DNA of 34,610 nt from an uncultured Solirubrobacterales bacterium (GTDB taxonomy: Bacteria > Actinomycetota > Thermoleophilia > Solirubrobacterales > 70-9), in assembly GCA_903933815.1 (NCBI GenBank), contig CAIZLN010000151.1, forward strand, positions 1 to 34,610. Direction: 5' to 3'. Below the pieces are notes generated by a model. That model did no database searches. It had not been told where the DNA came from and worked only from the letters and a program-made list of their open reading frames with translations. Of the stretch, positions 14,767-24,465 are shown piece after piece (within the stretch, counting starts at the first letter, position 1; each line of letters starts with the position of its first letter). The position numbers were made by a program, and so were the translations under genes.

Positions 14767-16653
14767 GTGAGCAGCCGTGCAGAGACAAGTGAAGAACGGA
14801 CCCGCCGCATCGTCTCCGAGCGGCGCTCGTTGCCGGATGCCCCCGGCGTCTACCTGTTCCGGGACCGCGATGACCAGGTGATTTATGTCGGCAAGGCGAA
14901 CTCGATCCGCAAGCGGGTGGCCTCACATTTCAGCGGTGGCAACGCCGAGATGGTCCGTTTGATCGACGAAATCGAGTTCCTTGTGACTGATGCGGAGTCT
15001 GAAGCACTGATCGCCGAACAGAGCTTCATCAAGCGCTACCGGCCTCGCTTCAACGTCAAGCTGCGCGATGACAAGTCGTACCCATACATAGCGGTGAGTC
15101 TCGACGAGGAATACCCGAGGGTCTACTTCACGAGGGAGCGCCACCGCGCCGGACGGGCCTATTTCGGCCCCTTCTCCTCGGCCCGGAGGGTGAGGGAGAC
15201 CCTGGATCTCCTGGGAAAGCTCTTTCAGTACCGGACCTGCGAGGGCAAGGAGCCGGGACGCAGGTCCGGCAGTCCGTGCCTGGACTACTTCATCAAGCGT
15301 TGCGGGGCGCCGTGCGTCGACTATGTCGACCGCGATTCGTACCGGGCCAATATCGACCTGGTGGTCGACTTTCTGTCGGGCCGCTACGGTCAGATCGAGG
15401 AGGATCTCGAGGCCCAGATGGAGGCGGCTGCAGCCGCGCAGGACTTCGAGAAGGCGGCCGCCTTCCGGGATCGCCTGCTTTCCGTGAGATCCCTGTTCGA
15501 GCGCCAGCGGATCTCCGGGTCAGCGATCGGCACCGCTGATCTGATCGGCATCGCGATTGAGGGTTCCGATGCAAACGCCCAGGTTTTTCAGGTTCGCGAT
15601 GGAATTCTCGCTGAGCGACAAAGCTTCTATCTTGAGATCCCGGCCGACAGCGACCTGGCCCAGGTCACCTCGGAGTTCATCGAGCAGTTTTACTCGACTT
15701 CACCCGCAGTGCCGAAAAAGATCGTGCTCGGTCCGGACATGGTCGACCGGGTCGAGTCCGTGAGCACATTTCTTGCCGAACGTCGTGCCGATTCGAAGAT
15801 CGAAGTAAGAATCGCCGAGCGGGGAGACACCCGCAGGCTGCGGGAACTGGCAGAGAGGAATGCCCGCCTTGCTCTGGATCAGGACCGTCTTCGGACCGAG
15901 CACCGCCGACAGCGCCGGGTCGAGTCGCTGAGTTCGCTGGCTGAAGTACTCGGCATGGATGAACTGCCGGTCCGGATAGAGGGCTTCGACATCTCCAACC
16001 TCGGGGGCGAGCACACCGTCGCTTCGATGGTCGTGTTTGAAGGTGGCCGCCCGAAGAAGTCGGACTACCGCCGGTTCAGAATCCGTGGCGAGGAGTTGCG
16101 GGACGGGCCGGATGACTTCGCCTCGATGGAGGAGGTACTCGGCCGGAGGATGGCCGCCCACCGGGAGCAGGCCGACCTCTCACCCCACGACAAGGACCGA
16201 GACGAGAGCTTTGCCGCCATGCCGTCCCTGGTCCTTATTGATGGTGGCAAAGGCCAGCTGGCAGCAGGCATACGAGCGCTGGAAGAGTTCATCGAGAACG
16301 GAGTGACGGTGATCGGGCTGGCCAAACAGATGGAAGAAGTCTTTCGGCCGGGCAGTTCCTCTCCGGTCAACCTGCCAGCCGATTCGGAAGCTTCACTGCT
16401 GCTCCAGCGGGTTCGCGACGAGGCCCACCGTTTTGCGATCACCCATCACCGCGGCCGCCGGGACAAGGCGATGACCGGCTCCGTGCTTGACGGAATTCGC
16501 GGGGTCGGGCCGACGCGCAAGCGGTTGCTGCTCAAGCACTTTGGATCGCCTGAGAACCTGATCGCCGCCGGACGGGAAGAACTCGAGGCGGTGCCCGGTC
16601 TGCCCGGTAAGGTGGCTCGCGAGATCCATGACCAACTGAATCGCATCGGATGA
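14767..16653 (+). CDS. uvrC: UvrABC excinuclease subunit UvrC
   Basis: Makes both incisions around DNA lesions in nucleotide excision repair. The 628-residue product is full length. The GIY-YIG nuclease is at residues 22-100 (GVYLF with Tyr29, YVGKA at 40-44). A UVR/UvrB-binding segment (AQDFEKAAAFRDRL) lies near 220-235. The RNase-H-like 5' nuclease has Asp408 in FDISNLGGEHTVAS and Asp492 in LIDGGKGQ. Tandem helix-hairpin-helix motifs (VGPTRKRLLLKHFGS and AVPGLPGKVAREI) end the protein. The GTG start lacks an SD but has TACTCT 7 nt upstream. The stop overlaps the rapZ start as ATGA, the usual uvrC-rapZ pairing in Gram-positive bacteria. Confidence 0.96.
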   Translation: MSSRAETSEERTRRIVSERRSLPDAPGVYLFRDRDDQVIYVGKANSIRKRVASHFSGGNAEMVRLIDEIEFLVTDAESEALIAEQSFIKRYRPRFNVKLRDDKSYPYIAVSLDEEYPRVYFTRERHRAGRAYFGPFSSARRVRETLDLLGKLFQYRTCEGKEPGRRSGSPCLDYFIKRCGAPCVDYVDRDSYRANIDLVVDFLSGRYGQIEEDLEAQMEAAAAAQDFEKAAAFRDRLLSVRSLFERQRISGSAIGTADLIGIAIEGSDANAQVFQVRDGILAERQSFYLEIPADSDLAQVTSEFIEQFYSTSPAVPKKIVLGPDMVDRVESVSTFLAERRADSKIEVRIAERGDTRRLRELAERNARLALDQDRLRTEHRRQRRVESLSSLAEVLGMDELPVRIEGFDISNLGGEHTVASMVVFEGGRPKKSDYRRFRIRGEELRDGPDDFASMEEVLGRRMAAHREQADLSPHDKDRDESFAAMPSLVLIDGGKGQLAAGIRALEEFIENGVTVIGLAKQMEEVFRPGSSSPVNLPADSEASLLLQRVRDEAHRFAITHHRGRRDKAMTGSVLDGIRGVGPTRKRLLLKHFGSPENLIAAGREELEAVPGLPGKVAREIHDQLNRIG

Positions 16654-17600
16654 ACACTCAGAGCGAAGGCCAAACCGAAGTCGAAGCAAAAGTGACGGAG
16701 TCAGCCGGAGGGGACGGCGGCATCGGTTCGGAGGCTGGGAGGTCTGTCGACCTTGTTCTGATCACTGGTCATTCCGGCGCGGGCAAGTCCGAGGCGATCG
16801 CTGCCTTTGAAGACTGCGGCTACTTCTGTGTCGACAATCTGCCACCGCGAATGATCGGTGCCCTGGGTGAGATGTTCCGTTTGCCAGGCAGCGGGGTGGA
16901 GCGGGCGGCAGTGGTCTCGGATGTTCGGGGAGGGGAGTACTTCGACGAACTGATTCAGGTTCTTGATGATCTCGGAGAGGAGGGCCTCCACACTCAGGTC
17001 CTCTTTCTCGAGGCTGACGAAGAGACCCTGACCGACCGCTACAAGGAAACCCGCCGGCGCCATCCCCTCGCCCCCGAGGGACGGGCTCTGGAAGGGATCC
17101 GGGCCGAGCGGGAACTGCTGGCTCCTCTGCGCCTCCGGGCAGATCTGGTTATTGACACGTCGGCCGACACGGCGGCGATGCTGAGGAGAAAGATCCGTGA
17201 GCGCATGGTGGACGTCGGCGACGATTCCCGCCTGGCGGTAAACCTCGTCACTTTCGGGTTCAAAAACGGACCGCCGCGGGATGCCGATCTGACCCTTGAT
17301 GTGAGATTCCTGCCCAACCCTTACTACGACGAGGAACTGCGGCCGATGACCGGCCTCGATCCCGAGATCAGGGAATTCGTCGAGGCAGGTACCCTCGCCG
17401 GTGAGTTCTACGGCCGCCTGATCCCGTTGCTGGAGTTCCTGGTGCCCGCCTACGTGACAGAGGGCAAGAGCCACCTGACGATCGCGATCGGCTGTACAGG
17501 GGGCCACCATCGCTCGGTCACCGTCGCAGAGAGGCTGTGGAGCGATCTCGCCCAGCGCGATGATGTAACTGTGAGTGTGACTCACCGGGATCTTCCCTGA
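16650..17600 (+). CDS. rapZ: RapZ/YvcJ family nucleotide-binding protein
   Basis: P-loop protein. E. coli RapZ is an RNA-binding adaptor controlling amino-sugar synthesis, while the role of Gram-positive YvcJ-type proteins is less clear. The 316-residue product has a polar extension of about 33 residues, then Walker A GHSGAGKS at 40-47, GYFCVDNLPP, FLEADEETL, and the RapZ C-terminal domain with VTFGFKNGPP, DVRFLPNPYY and GCTGGHHRSV. The start overlaps the uvrC stop by 4 bp. In many Actinobacteria and Firmicutes yvcK and whiA follow; here neither is present and an ABC exporter gene follows 92 nt later. Confidence 0.93.
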   Translation: MNTQSEGQTEVEAKVTESAGGDGGIGSEAGRSVDLVLITGHSGAGKSEAIAAFEDCGYFCVDNLPPRMIGALGEMFRLPGSGVERAAVVSDVRGGEYFDELIQVLDDLGEEGLHTQVLFLEADEETLTDRYKETRRRHPLAPEGRALEGIRAERELLAPLRLRADLVIDTSADTAAMLRRKIRERMVDVGDDSRLAVNLVTFGFKNGPPRDADLTLDVRFLPNPYYDEELRPMTGLDPEIREFVEAGTLAGEFYGRLIPLLEFLVPAYVTEGKSHLTIAIGCTGGHHRSVTVAERLWSDLAQRDDVTVSVTHRDLP

Positions 17601-17680
17601 ACTGTTCACCGGGTCTGCCGGACCGACCACCGGGCACGCTGGTGGCTGATGCCGGAGCGGGTCCGAGGCGCTCCGCAGCG

Positions 17681-17686
17681 TAGGAT
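17681..17686 (+). promoter_or_regulatory. TANNNT box before the first ABC exporter gene
   Basis: TAGGAT ends 6 nt before the GTG at 17693, which has no SD. It suggests the exporter pair has its own leaderless promoter independent of uvrC-rapZ. Confidence 0.45.
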
Positions 17687-17692
17687 CCCCAC

Positions 17693-18610
17693 GTGCCTGA
17701 ACCGGTCATCAGCATTGAAGGTCTTCACAAGTCCTACGGCGACGTCGAGGCTGTGAGAGGTGTCGATCTGCGGGTGGAGGCCGGGGAGATCTTCGCTGTG
17801 GTCGGTCCCAATGGTGCCGGGAAAACCACCACCCTGGAAATTCTCGAGGGCTACCTGGACCGGGACGCAGGGAGGGTCGAGGTCCTCGGTACGGACCCGG
17901 CCGAACCGACACGGGCCTGGCGCGAGCGGATCGGGATCGTGCTCCAGGAGACTGCACTTGAGACGTTGCTCAGCGTGCGTGAGTCCCTTGAGCTCTACGC
18001 GGGCTACTACTCGGCCCCGCGTCCGGTTGACGAAGTGATCGATCTGGTCGGCCTTGCCGGTGAGGCGAATCGCCGGGCCGGTCGGCTTTCGGGTGGGCAG
18101 AAACGACGGCTGGATGTCGGCCTGGCCCTGGTGGGAGACCCGGACCTGCTCTTCCTGGACGAGCCGACCACCGGCTTCGACCCATCGGCCCGGAGACAGG
18201 CCTGGCAGATGGTGGCCGGACTGCGTGACCTCGGGAAGACGGTCCTGCTGACCACGCACTACATGGAGGAGGCGCAGTTCCTCGCAGATCGTGTCGCGGT
18301 GATCAACCACGGGGTGGTGGTGGCAGACGATACGCCGGAGCGGCTCGGCGACCGGGGAAATCTGCCGACCCGGATCAGCTTTCAGGTTCCGTCCGGAGGT
18401 CCTTCGCCTGAGGAAGCAGGGATCGAAGGCATAACCATCGAGCCGGGATCCCACGATGAGATATTGAAGGCGACCTTCGAATCGAGTTCCCCGACCGCCG
18501 ATCTGGCCCGCCTGACAAGTTGGGCCGTGGAGGCAGGGATAGAGCTTGAGTCCCTTGAAGCCAGGCGACCGACTCTCGAAGACGTCTATCTGGACCTGAC
18601 GAACCGGTGA
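17693..18610 (+). CDS. ABC-2 type exporter ATP-binding protein
   Basis: Energising subunit of a two-gene exporter of the DrrA-like class. The 305-residue product has Walker A GPNGAGKT at 38-45, Q-loop VLQET, signature LSGGQ at 132-136, Walker B LLFLDEP ending at 158, and switch His189 in TTHYMEEA. About 80 C-terminal residues form the accessory domain usual in drug or lipid exporters. The GTG start lacks an SD and has TAGGAT 6 nt upstream. The stop overlaps the permease GTG by 4 bp. The cargo is unknown; drug, lipid or polysaccharide are all possible. Confidence 0.92.
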   Translation: MPEPVISIEGLHKSYGDVEAVRGVDLRVEAGEIFAVVGPNGAGKTTTLEILEGYLDRDAGRVEVLGTDPAEPTRAWRERIGIVLQETALETLLSVRESLELYAGYYSAPRPVDEVIDLVGLAGEANRRAGRLSGGQKRRLDVGLALVGDPDLLFLDEPTTGFDPSARRQAWQMVAGLRDLGKTVLLTTHYMEEAQFLADRVAVINHGVVVADDTPERLGDRGNLPTRISFQVPSGGPSPEEAGIEGITIEPGSHDEILKATFESSSPTADLARLTSWAVEAGIELESLEARRPTLEDVYLDLTNR

Positions 18611-19377
18611 CTTCGATCCGCCTCGCCCTTCATGAGTTCCGGTTCAGTCAGAAGATCTTCTGGCGGAACCCAGGCTCAGTTTTCTTTACGGTTCTGCTGC
18701 CGGTGCTGTTTCTGGTGATCTTCGGAACAATTTTCGGCAACGATCCGATCGACACGCTCGGGGGCATTCCGACCACCACCTATTACGTGCCGGCGATCGT
18801 CACGCTGGCAGTGGTCTCGGCGACCATGGTGAGCCTTGCCGTGAACCTCACCACCGCCCGCGAGGCCGGGCTGCTCAAGCGCGGCCGCGGCACACCTCAA
18901 CCGTCCTGGGTCTTCATCGCCGGACGAGTAGGGAATGCGGTTGTCGTTTCGGCGCTGATGGTGGTCGTGGTCACGCTGGTTGGCAAGTTGCTCTACGGCG
19001 CACCGGTCCCCTGGAGGCACGCGCCCGAAATTGCCCTGACCCTCGTCATCGGTGCTGCGTCGTTCTGCTGTCTCGGGGTTGCTTTGACTGCGATTATCCC
19101 CTCCCGCGAAGCCGCCCCTGCGATCACCAATGTGATCACTTTGCCGCTGTATTTTCTCTCCGGTGTGTTCATTCCGGAGAACGAAATACCGGACGGGGTT
19201 CTTGCCTTTGCCGGGCTTTTCCCCGTGAGGAACTTCTTTGAGGCTTTCTTCACCGCCTACGGATCGGACACCACCGGATTCAGCGTCGAGTGGTTGAGTC
19301 TGCTCGCGGTTGCAGCCTGGGGGCTGGCAGGTCTGGTGCTGGCGGTCCGGTTCTTCCGCTGGACACCGAAGCCCTGA
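18607..19377 (+). CDS. ABC-2 type exporter permease
   Basis: Membrane partner of the preceding ATPase. The 256-residue product has about six membrane segments. It includes the ABC-2 family N-terminal element FRFSQKIFWRNPGSVFFTVLLP, a cytoplasmic loop LLKRGRGTPQPSWVF, and the hallmark LPLYFLSGVFIPENEIP before the last helices. The start overlaps the ATPase stop (GTGA), so the two are translated together. Nothing in the sequence points to a particular substrate. Confidence 0.9.
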   Translation: MTSIRLALHEFRFSQKIFWRNPGSVFFTVLLPVLFLVIFGTIFGNDPIDTLGGIPTTTYYVPAIVTLAVVSATMVSLAVNLTTAREAGLLKRGRGTPQPSWVFIAGRVGNAVVVSALMVVVVTLVGKLLYGAPVPWRHAPEIALTLVIGAASFCCLGVALTAIIPSREAAPAITNVITLPLYFLSGVFIPENEIPDGVLAFAGLFPVRNFFEAFFTAYGSDTTGFSVEWLSLLAVAAWGLAGLVLAVRFFRWTPKP

Positions 19378-19384
19378 ACTTCAA

Positions 19385-19390
19385 TAGCCT
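19385..19390 (+). promoter_or_regulatory. TANNNT box before the VOC gene
   Basis: TAGCCT lies exactly 7 nt before the GTG at 19398. The same hexamer with the same spacing precedes tgt. Confidence 0.45.
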
Positions 19391-19397
19391 TGAGCAG

Positions 19398-19760
19398 GTG
19401 CTCCATCACGTCGTCATAGAGGTCAGCGACATTGAGCGCTCGGCAGAGTTCTATGACGCTCTGATCTCTCCGCTTGGCTGGAGGCGCCACGGCAACGAAG
19501 CTGAGGCCATCGGGTACGGCATCGGCAGGCCGTCCCTGCTGATCACCGAGCGGCGCAGCGCCAGTACCGACGGCGCCCTCGTAGCCCTCGCCGCACCAGG
19601 AATCGCCGCGGTGAAGGCGGCATGGGAAGCAGGCTGTGCGAATGGCGGTCGCAGCGTGATGGAACCGGGAGAGACGCGGGGCCATGGTTCCGGCTCCTAC
19701 TCGGCATATCTTCGGGACCCCGACGGTCAGGAGATCGAAGTCACGGTCAGCAGGGACTGA
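19398..19760 (+). CDS. VOC (glyoxalase/bleomycin-resistance/dioxygenase) family protein
   Basis: Small vicinal-oxygen-chelate fold protein of 120 residues with two beta-alpha-beta-beta-beta units. It starts VLHHVVIEVSDIERSAEFYDAL, with His near position 4 as likely metal ligand. It ends SYSAYLRDPDGQEIEV, where the glutamate is the other typical ligand. The GTG at 19398 gives the usual VOC N-terminus; upstream in-frame sequence is a shadow of the permease gene. TAGCCT lies 7 nt before the start. The substrate is unknown, and a role in methylglyoxal detoxification beside glycolytic genes is only a guess. Confidence 0.85.
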   Translation: MLHHVVIEVSDIERSAEFYDALISPLGWRRHGNEAEAIGYGIGRPSLLITERRSASTDGALVALAAPGIAAVKAAWEAGCANGGRSVMEPGETRGHGSGSYSAYLRDPDGQEIEVTVSRD

Positions 19761-19773
19761 ATTGCAAACCGTG

Positions 19774-19803
19774 TTGACCGGCTTTTGCCAAGCCCACTAA
19801 CAT
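19774..19803 (+). promoter_or_regulatory. Promoter of the gap-pgk-tpiA-gpmI operon
   Basis: TTGACC at 19774-19779 and TAACAT at 19798-19803 are separated by 18 nt, the best -35/-10 pair in the window. The predicted start near 19810 gives a leader of about 30 nt containing the SD AAGGGAAGGA (19822-19831), 8 nt before the gap ATG. So unlike most units here, gap is a leadered gene. Confidence 0.6.
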
Positions 19804-19812
19804 CGGCCATAA

Positions 19813-20841
<1,029 letters not shown>

Positions 20842-20866
20842 TGCCCTTCCCGCAAGGAGGCTGAAG

Positions 20867-22054
20867 ATGGCGTTTTCAAGACAGTGCGTGCGGGACGCGG
20901 ACGTCGACGGCAGGCGGGTTCTGGTCCGGGTCGACTTCAACGTGCCGCTGAAGGACGGAGAGGTCGCCGACGACACCCGGATCCGCGCTGCACTGCCGAC
21001 CATCAACCACCTTCTGGAACGGAACGCGAGGGTTATCCTCGCGTCGCATCTCGGCCGCCCCAATGGTCAGGTGGTGGAGGGACTCTCGATGGCCCCGGTC
21101 GCCGCCCGTCTGGCCGAGCTGGTCGGCCGCGAGGTCAAGCTCTCGCCCGAGGTGGTCGGTGCTCGGGCATCGGCTCTGGCACAGGCCCTTCAGCCGGGAG
21201 AGATTCTGCTGCTGGAGAACACCCGGTTCGAGTCGGGCGAGACCAGCAACGATCCCGAACTGGGGCTGGCCCTTGCCCGCCTGGCAGATGTGTTCGTAAA
21301 TGACGCCTTCGGCACGGCCCACAGGGCCCATGCCAGCAATGTCGGCATCGCGGCCGACCTGCCCTCCGTCGCTGGCGAGCTCCTGGAGAAGGAGGTCATC
21401 AACCTGAGCGCGGTTGCTGACGATCCTGCCCGGCCGCTGGTCGTGGTTCTCGGCGGAGCCAAGGTATCCGACAAGATCGGCGTGATTGACCGCTTCCTCG
21501 AGATCGCCGACGAGGTGTTGATCGGGGGGGCCATGTGCTTCCCGTTCTACCGGGCCAAGGGTGGCTCGACCGGTGACTCCCTGGTGGAAAATGAGGGCAT
21601 CCCGCTGGCCGCGGAGGCCATCAGAAAGGCCGCTGCCGGCGGCTGCGAACTCTGCCTGCCGGTGGACCTTGCTCTCGGCCGGGAGTTCTCGGCCGATACC
21701 GAGGTCATGAATGCTGAAGGAACTGAAGTCCCCGATGGCTGGATGGGTCTCGACATCGGACCGGTCACTGCGGCTGATTACGCCGCACGTATCTCTGCGG
21801 CCGGCACCGTGCTCTGGAACGGGCCGATGGGAGCATTCGAGCTTGGGCCCTTCGAGAGCGGTACCCGAACCGTGGCTGAGGCAGTCGCCGCTTCACCCGC
21901 CTTCACCGTTGTGGGGGGCGGTGACTCGGTAGCCGCACTCGTCCAGTTCGGATTGACTGATGGGGTCGACTGGGCTTCAACAGGTGGAGGAGCCTCGCTG
22001 GAACTGCTCGAGGGCAGGGATCTGCCGGGCGTCATGGCGTTGAACGAAGCATGA
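20867..22054 (+). CDS. pgk: Phosphoglycerate kinase
   Basis: Transfers phosphate from 1,3-bisphosphoglycerate to ADP. The 395-residue product has the N-terminal substrate-site motifs RVDFNVPL and SHLGRPNG, the hinge-side motif VVLGGAKVSDKIGVI, and the C-terminal nucleotide-site GGGDSVAAL near residue 350. A perfect AAGGAGG (20854-20860) lies 6 nt before the ATG. It follows gap by 25 nt in the same operon and precedes tpiA by 18 nt. Confidence 0.97.
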   Translation: MAFSRQCVRDADVDGRRVLVRVDFNVPLKDGEVADDTRIRAALPTINHLLERNARVILASHLGRPNGQVVEGLSMAPVAARLAELVGREVKLSPEVVGARASALAQALQPGEILLLENTRFESGETSNDPELGLALARLADVFVNDAFGTAHRAHASNVGIAADLPSVAGELLEKEVINLSAVADDPARPLVVVLGGAKVSDKIGVIDRFLEIADEVLIGGAMCFPFYRAKGGSTGDSLVENEGIPLAAEAIRKAAAGGCELCLPVDLALGREFSADTEVMNAEGTEVPDGWMGLDIGPVTAADYAARISAAGTVLWNGPMGAFELGPFESGTRTVAEAVAASPAFTVVGGGDSVAALVQFGLTDGVDWASTGGGASLELLEGRDLPGVMALNEA

Positions 22055-22072
22055 TGGGGGAGTGAGCGACCG

Positions 22073-22831
22073 ATGAGCCGACGACCGTGCATAGCGGCGA
22101 ACTGGAAGATGAACAAGACGGCTGATGAAGCTGACGACTTCCTCGACCCCTTCCTCCCGTCGCAGTCCGCCGATGGACCGGAAGTCATTATCTGCCCGAC
22201 GTTTCTCGCCCTTGGCCGGGTTGCCGAGCGTTGCGCCGGAACCTCCGTCCGGGTGGCCGCACAGAACATGCACTTCGATGACTCCGGCGCTTACACCGGT
22301 GAGGTATCGGCACCGATGCTGCTCGATATCGGCGTGGACGGGGTGATCCTCGGCCACTCCGAGCGACGCCAGTACTTCGGCGAGACTGACGAGGACCTTG
22401 CCCGAAAGGTCAGACGTGCCGTTGAAGCCGGTCTCGAACCGATCCTCTGCTGCGGCGAGACCGACGCGCAGCGGGAGTCAGGTGACATGGAGGCGGTTCT
22501 CTCCCATCAGGTCCTGACCGATCTCGCCGAGGTCCACACCGAGGATCTGGACAAGGTCGTGATCGCCTATGAACCGATCTGGGCGATCGGCACCGGCAGG
22601 ACCGCCTCGGACGGGCAGGCTCAGGAGGCGATCGAGTTCATCCGCAGCCTGTTGCGTACGAGGGATGACGCCAAGGCTGACCTGGTCAGGATCCTCTACG
22701 GCGGCTCGGTCAAACCGGGCAACGCCGAAGCGCTGCTCGGGATGCCCGACATCGACGGTGCTCTGGTCGGTGGCGCCGCACTTGACCCCGATGACTTCGG
22801 CGCAATCGTCGCCGCAGCCGGCAACGGCTGA
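22073..22831 (+). CDS. tpiA: Triosephosphate isomerase
   Basis: Interconverts dihydroxyacetone phosphate and glyceraldehyde 3-phosphate. The 252-residue product has all catalytic residues in place: Lys12 in ANWKMNKT, His95 in GHSERR, and Glu167 in AYEPIWAIGTG; the phosphate-binding LYGGSVKPGN is near the C-terminus. The stop overlaps the gpmI ATG by one base (TGATG), so the two are coupled. Its position after pgk is the classic order. Confidence 0.97.
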   Translation: MSRRPCIAANWKMNKTADEADDFLDPFLPSQSADGPEVIICPTFLALGRVAERCAGTSVRVAAQNMHFDDSGAYTGEVSAPMLLDIGVDGVILGHSERRQYFGETDEDLARKVRRAVEAGLEPILCCGETDAQRESGDMEAVLSHQVLTDLAEVHTEDLDKVVIAYEPIWAIGTGRTASDGQAQEAIEFIRSLLRTRDDAKADLVRILYGGSVKPGNAEALLGMPDIDGALVGGAALDPDDFGAIVAAAGNG

Positions 22832-24366
22832 TGTCGATCCCCGCGCCGGAAGCACTGCCGGTTCCGAGTGTCGCGCTGATCATTCTTGACGGCTGGGGTC
22901 TCGCTGAGCCAGGGCCAGGCAACGCCGTCTCTCTCGCCGACACGCCCGTTTTCGACCATCTCCGGGCGCAGGGGAGGACCGCTGAGCTGACCGCCTGCGG
23001 CCCGGCAGTCGGGCTGCCGGAGGGCCAGATGGGCAACTCCGAGGTCGGACACCTCAACCTCGGCGCCGGGGCGATCGTCAAGCAGGATCTCGCCCGGATC
23101 GACTCATCCGTGGCCGACGGCAGCTTCTTCGAAAACGAAGCACTGGTTGCCGCCTGCCGTCGGGCGGTGGACAGTCCCCGCGGGCGGCTCCACCTGATCG
23201 GGCTGGTTTCGGACGGCGGCGTGCACTCCGGCTGGGAGCACCTCGAGGCCTGTATCGAACTGGCCTCTCAGGAAGGTGTGCCGGACCTGGTTTTCCACGC
23301 CATCACCGACGGACGCGACACCCTTCCCCACGGCGGCGCCCATTACGTTGAAGAGCTTGAGCGCTGGCTGCGCTCTGCGGGAAGCATCGGAACCGTGGGC
23401 GGCCGCTACTACGCCATGGACCGCGACACCCGCTGGGAGCGGGTCAAGCTCGCCTACGACGCGATCGTTCACGGCGAGGGGCCGAAGGCACCTGACTCTG
23501 CTGCCGCCATTCGTGAGTCATACGAAGCGGGTCAGACCGACGAGTTCATCAAGCCGAATGTGATCGGCGGCTACGACGGAATGGCCGAGGGCGATGTCGC
23601 GATCATCATCAACTTCCGGCCTGACCGGGTTCGTGAACTGAGCATGGCCCTGGCTGATCCTGCCTTCGACGGATTCTCACGGTCCGGTGGGCCGCTGGTG
23701 GACCTGACCACGATGACCGTCTACCGCAAAGGCTGGCCTTACCCGGTCGCATTCCCGGAGGATCGCCCCTCGGTCACCCTTGCTCAGGTGATCTCGGAGG
23801 ACGGAGGGCCACAGATCCATGTTGCCGAGACGGAGAAGTACGCCCATGTCACCTACTTCTTCAACGGTGGCCGTGAGGAAGAGTGGCAGGGGGAGCACCG
23901 CAGCCTTGTGCCATCGCCGCGTGATGTTCCCACCTACGACTTCAAGCCCGAGATGAGCGCCCGTGCCGCCGCTGACGCCTTCATCGCCGGTTGGAAAGAG
24001 TACGGTCCGCGTTTCGGCGTCATCAACTTTGCCAACCCTGACATGGTCGGGCACACCGGTGTGATCCCGGCCGCGGTCAGCGCGATCGAAGCAGTGGATG
24101 CCTGTCTGGGAGACGTCGTAGAAGCTGTCCACGAGTCCGGTGGCGCATGCCTGATAACGGCAGACCACGGCAACGCCGACCACATGCTCGAGCCGGATGG
24201 CTCGCCCAACACCGCCCACTCGCTGAACCCGGTGCCGCTGATACTCACCGTTCCAGGCCCGGACCTCGCTCCCGGCGGGGTGCTTGCCGATGTCGCCCCG
24301 ACCGTGCTCGAGATGCTCGGTGTCAACCAGCCTGCGGCGATGACCGGTCACTCCCTGATCACCTGA
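22831..24366 (+). CDS. gpmI: 2,3-bisphosphoglycerate-independent phosphoglycerate mutase
   Basis: Cofactor-independent, metal-dependent conversion of 3- to 2-phosphoglycerate. The 511-residue product has the alkaline-phosphatase-like metal motifs LIILDGWG and ITADHGNADHM, the phosphorylated Ser70 in QMGNSEVGH, and HAITDGRDTLPHGG, NFRPDRVREL and FANPDMVGHTG. It follows tpiA with a one-base overlap. Enolase and pyruvate kinase are not in the window. A long open frame on the opposite strand is an artefact of GC-rich codon use. Confidence 0.96.
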   Translation: MSIPAPEALPVPSVALIILDGWGLAEPGPGNAVSLADTPVFDHLRAQGRTAELTACGPAVGLPEGQMGNSEVGHLNLGAGAIVKQDLARIDSSVADGSFFENEALVAACRRAVDSPRGRLHLIGLVSDGGVHSGWEHLEACIELASQEGVPDLVFHAITDGRDTLPHGGAHYVEELERWLRSAGSIGTVGGRYYAMDRDTRWERVKLAYDAIVHGEGPKAPDSAAAIRESYEAGQTDEFIKPNVIGGYDGMAEGDVAIIINFRPDRVRELSMALADPAFDGFSRSGGPLVDLTTMTVYRKGWPYPVAFPEDRPSVTLAQVISEDGGPQIHVAETEKYAHVTYFFNGGREEEWQGEHRSLVPSPRDVPTYDFKPEMSARAAADAFIAGWKEYGPRFGVINFANPDMVGHTGVIPAAVSAIEAVDACLGDVVEAVHESGGACLITADHGNADHMLEPDGSPNTAHSLNPVPLILTVPGPDLAPGGVLADVAPTVLEMLGVNQPAAMTGHSLIT

Positions 24367-24452
24367 CCCGCTGTCAGTCGGAGTGGGCCGGCCCGCCCGG
24401 GCTGGTCTGTCGAAGGGGCACGACCGCCATCCCGGTTGGAGCAGCGGCAGGA

Positions 24453-24458
24453 TAGCCT
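24453..24458 (+). promoter_or_regulatory. TANNNT box before tgt
   Basis: TAGCCT lies exactly 7 nt before the ATG at 24466. There is no SD, which suggests a leaderless start for tgt and the exporter pair after it. Confidence 0.5.
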
Positions 24459-24465
24459 GCGACGG

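Noticed and set aside
17604-17610. GTTCACC, resembling a Streptomyces PHO-box half-site
   Set aside because: It is a single copy with no second direct repeat at 11 bp, and it sits after rapZ, not before a phosphate gene.
24367-24435. GC-rich palindromes after gpmI (GGGCCGGCCC, GCCCGGGC) as terminator
   Set aside because: There is no T-run and the palindromes do not form one clear stem; such strings are common in this base composition.
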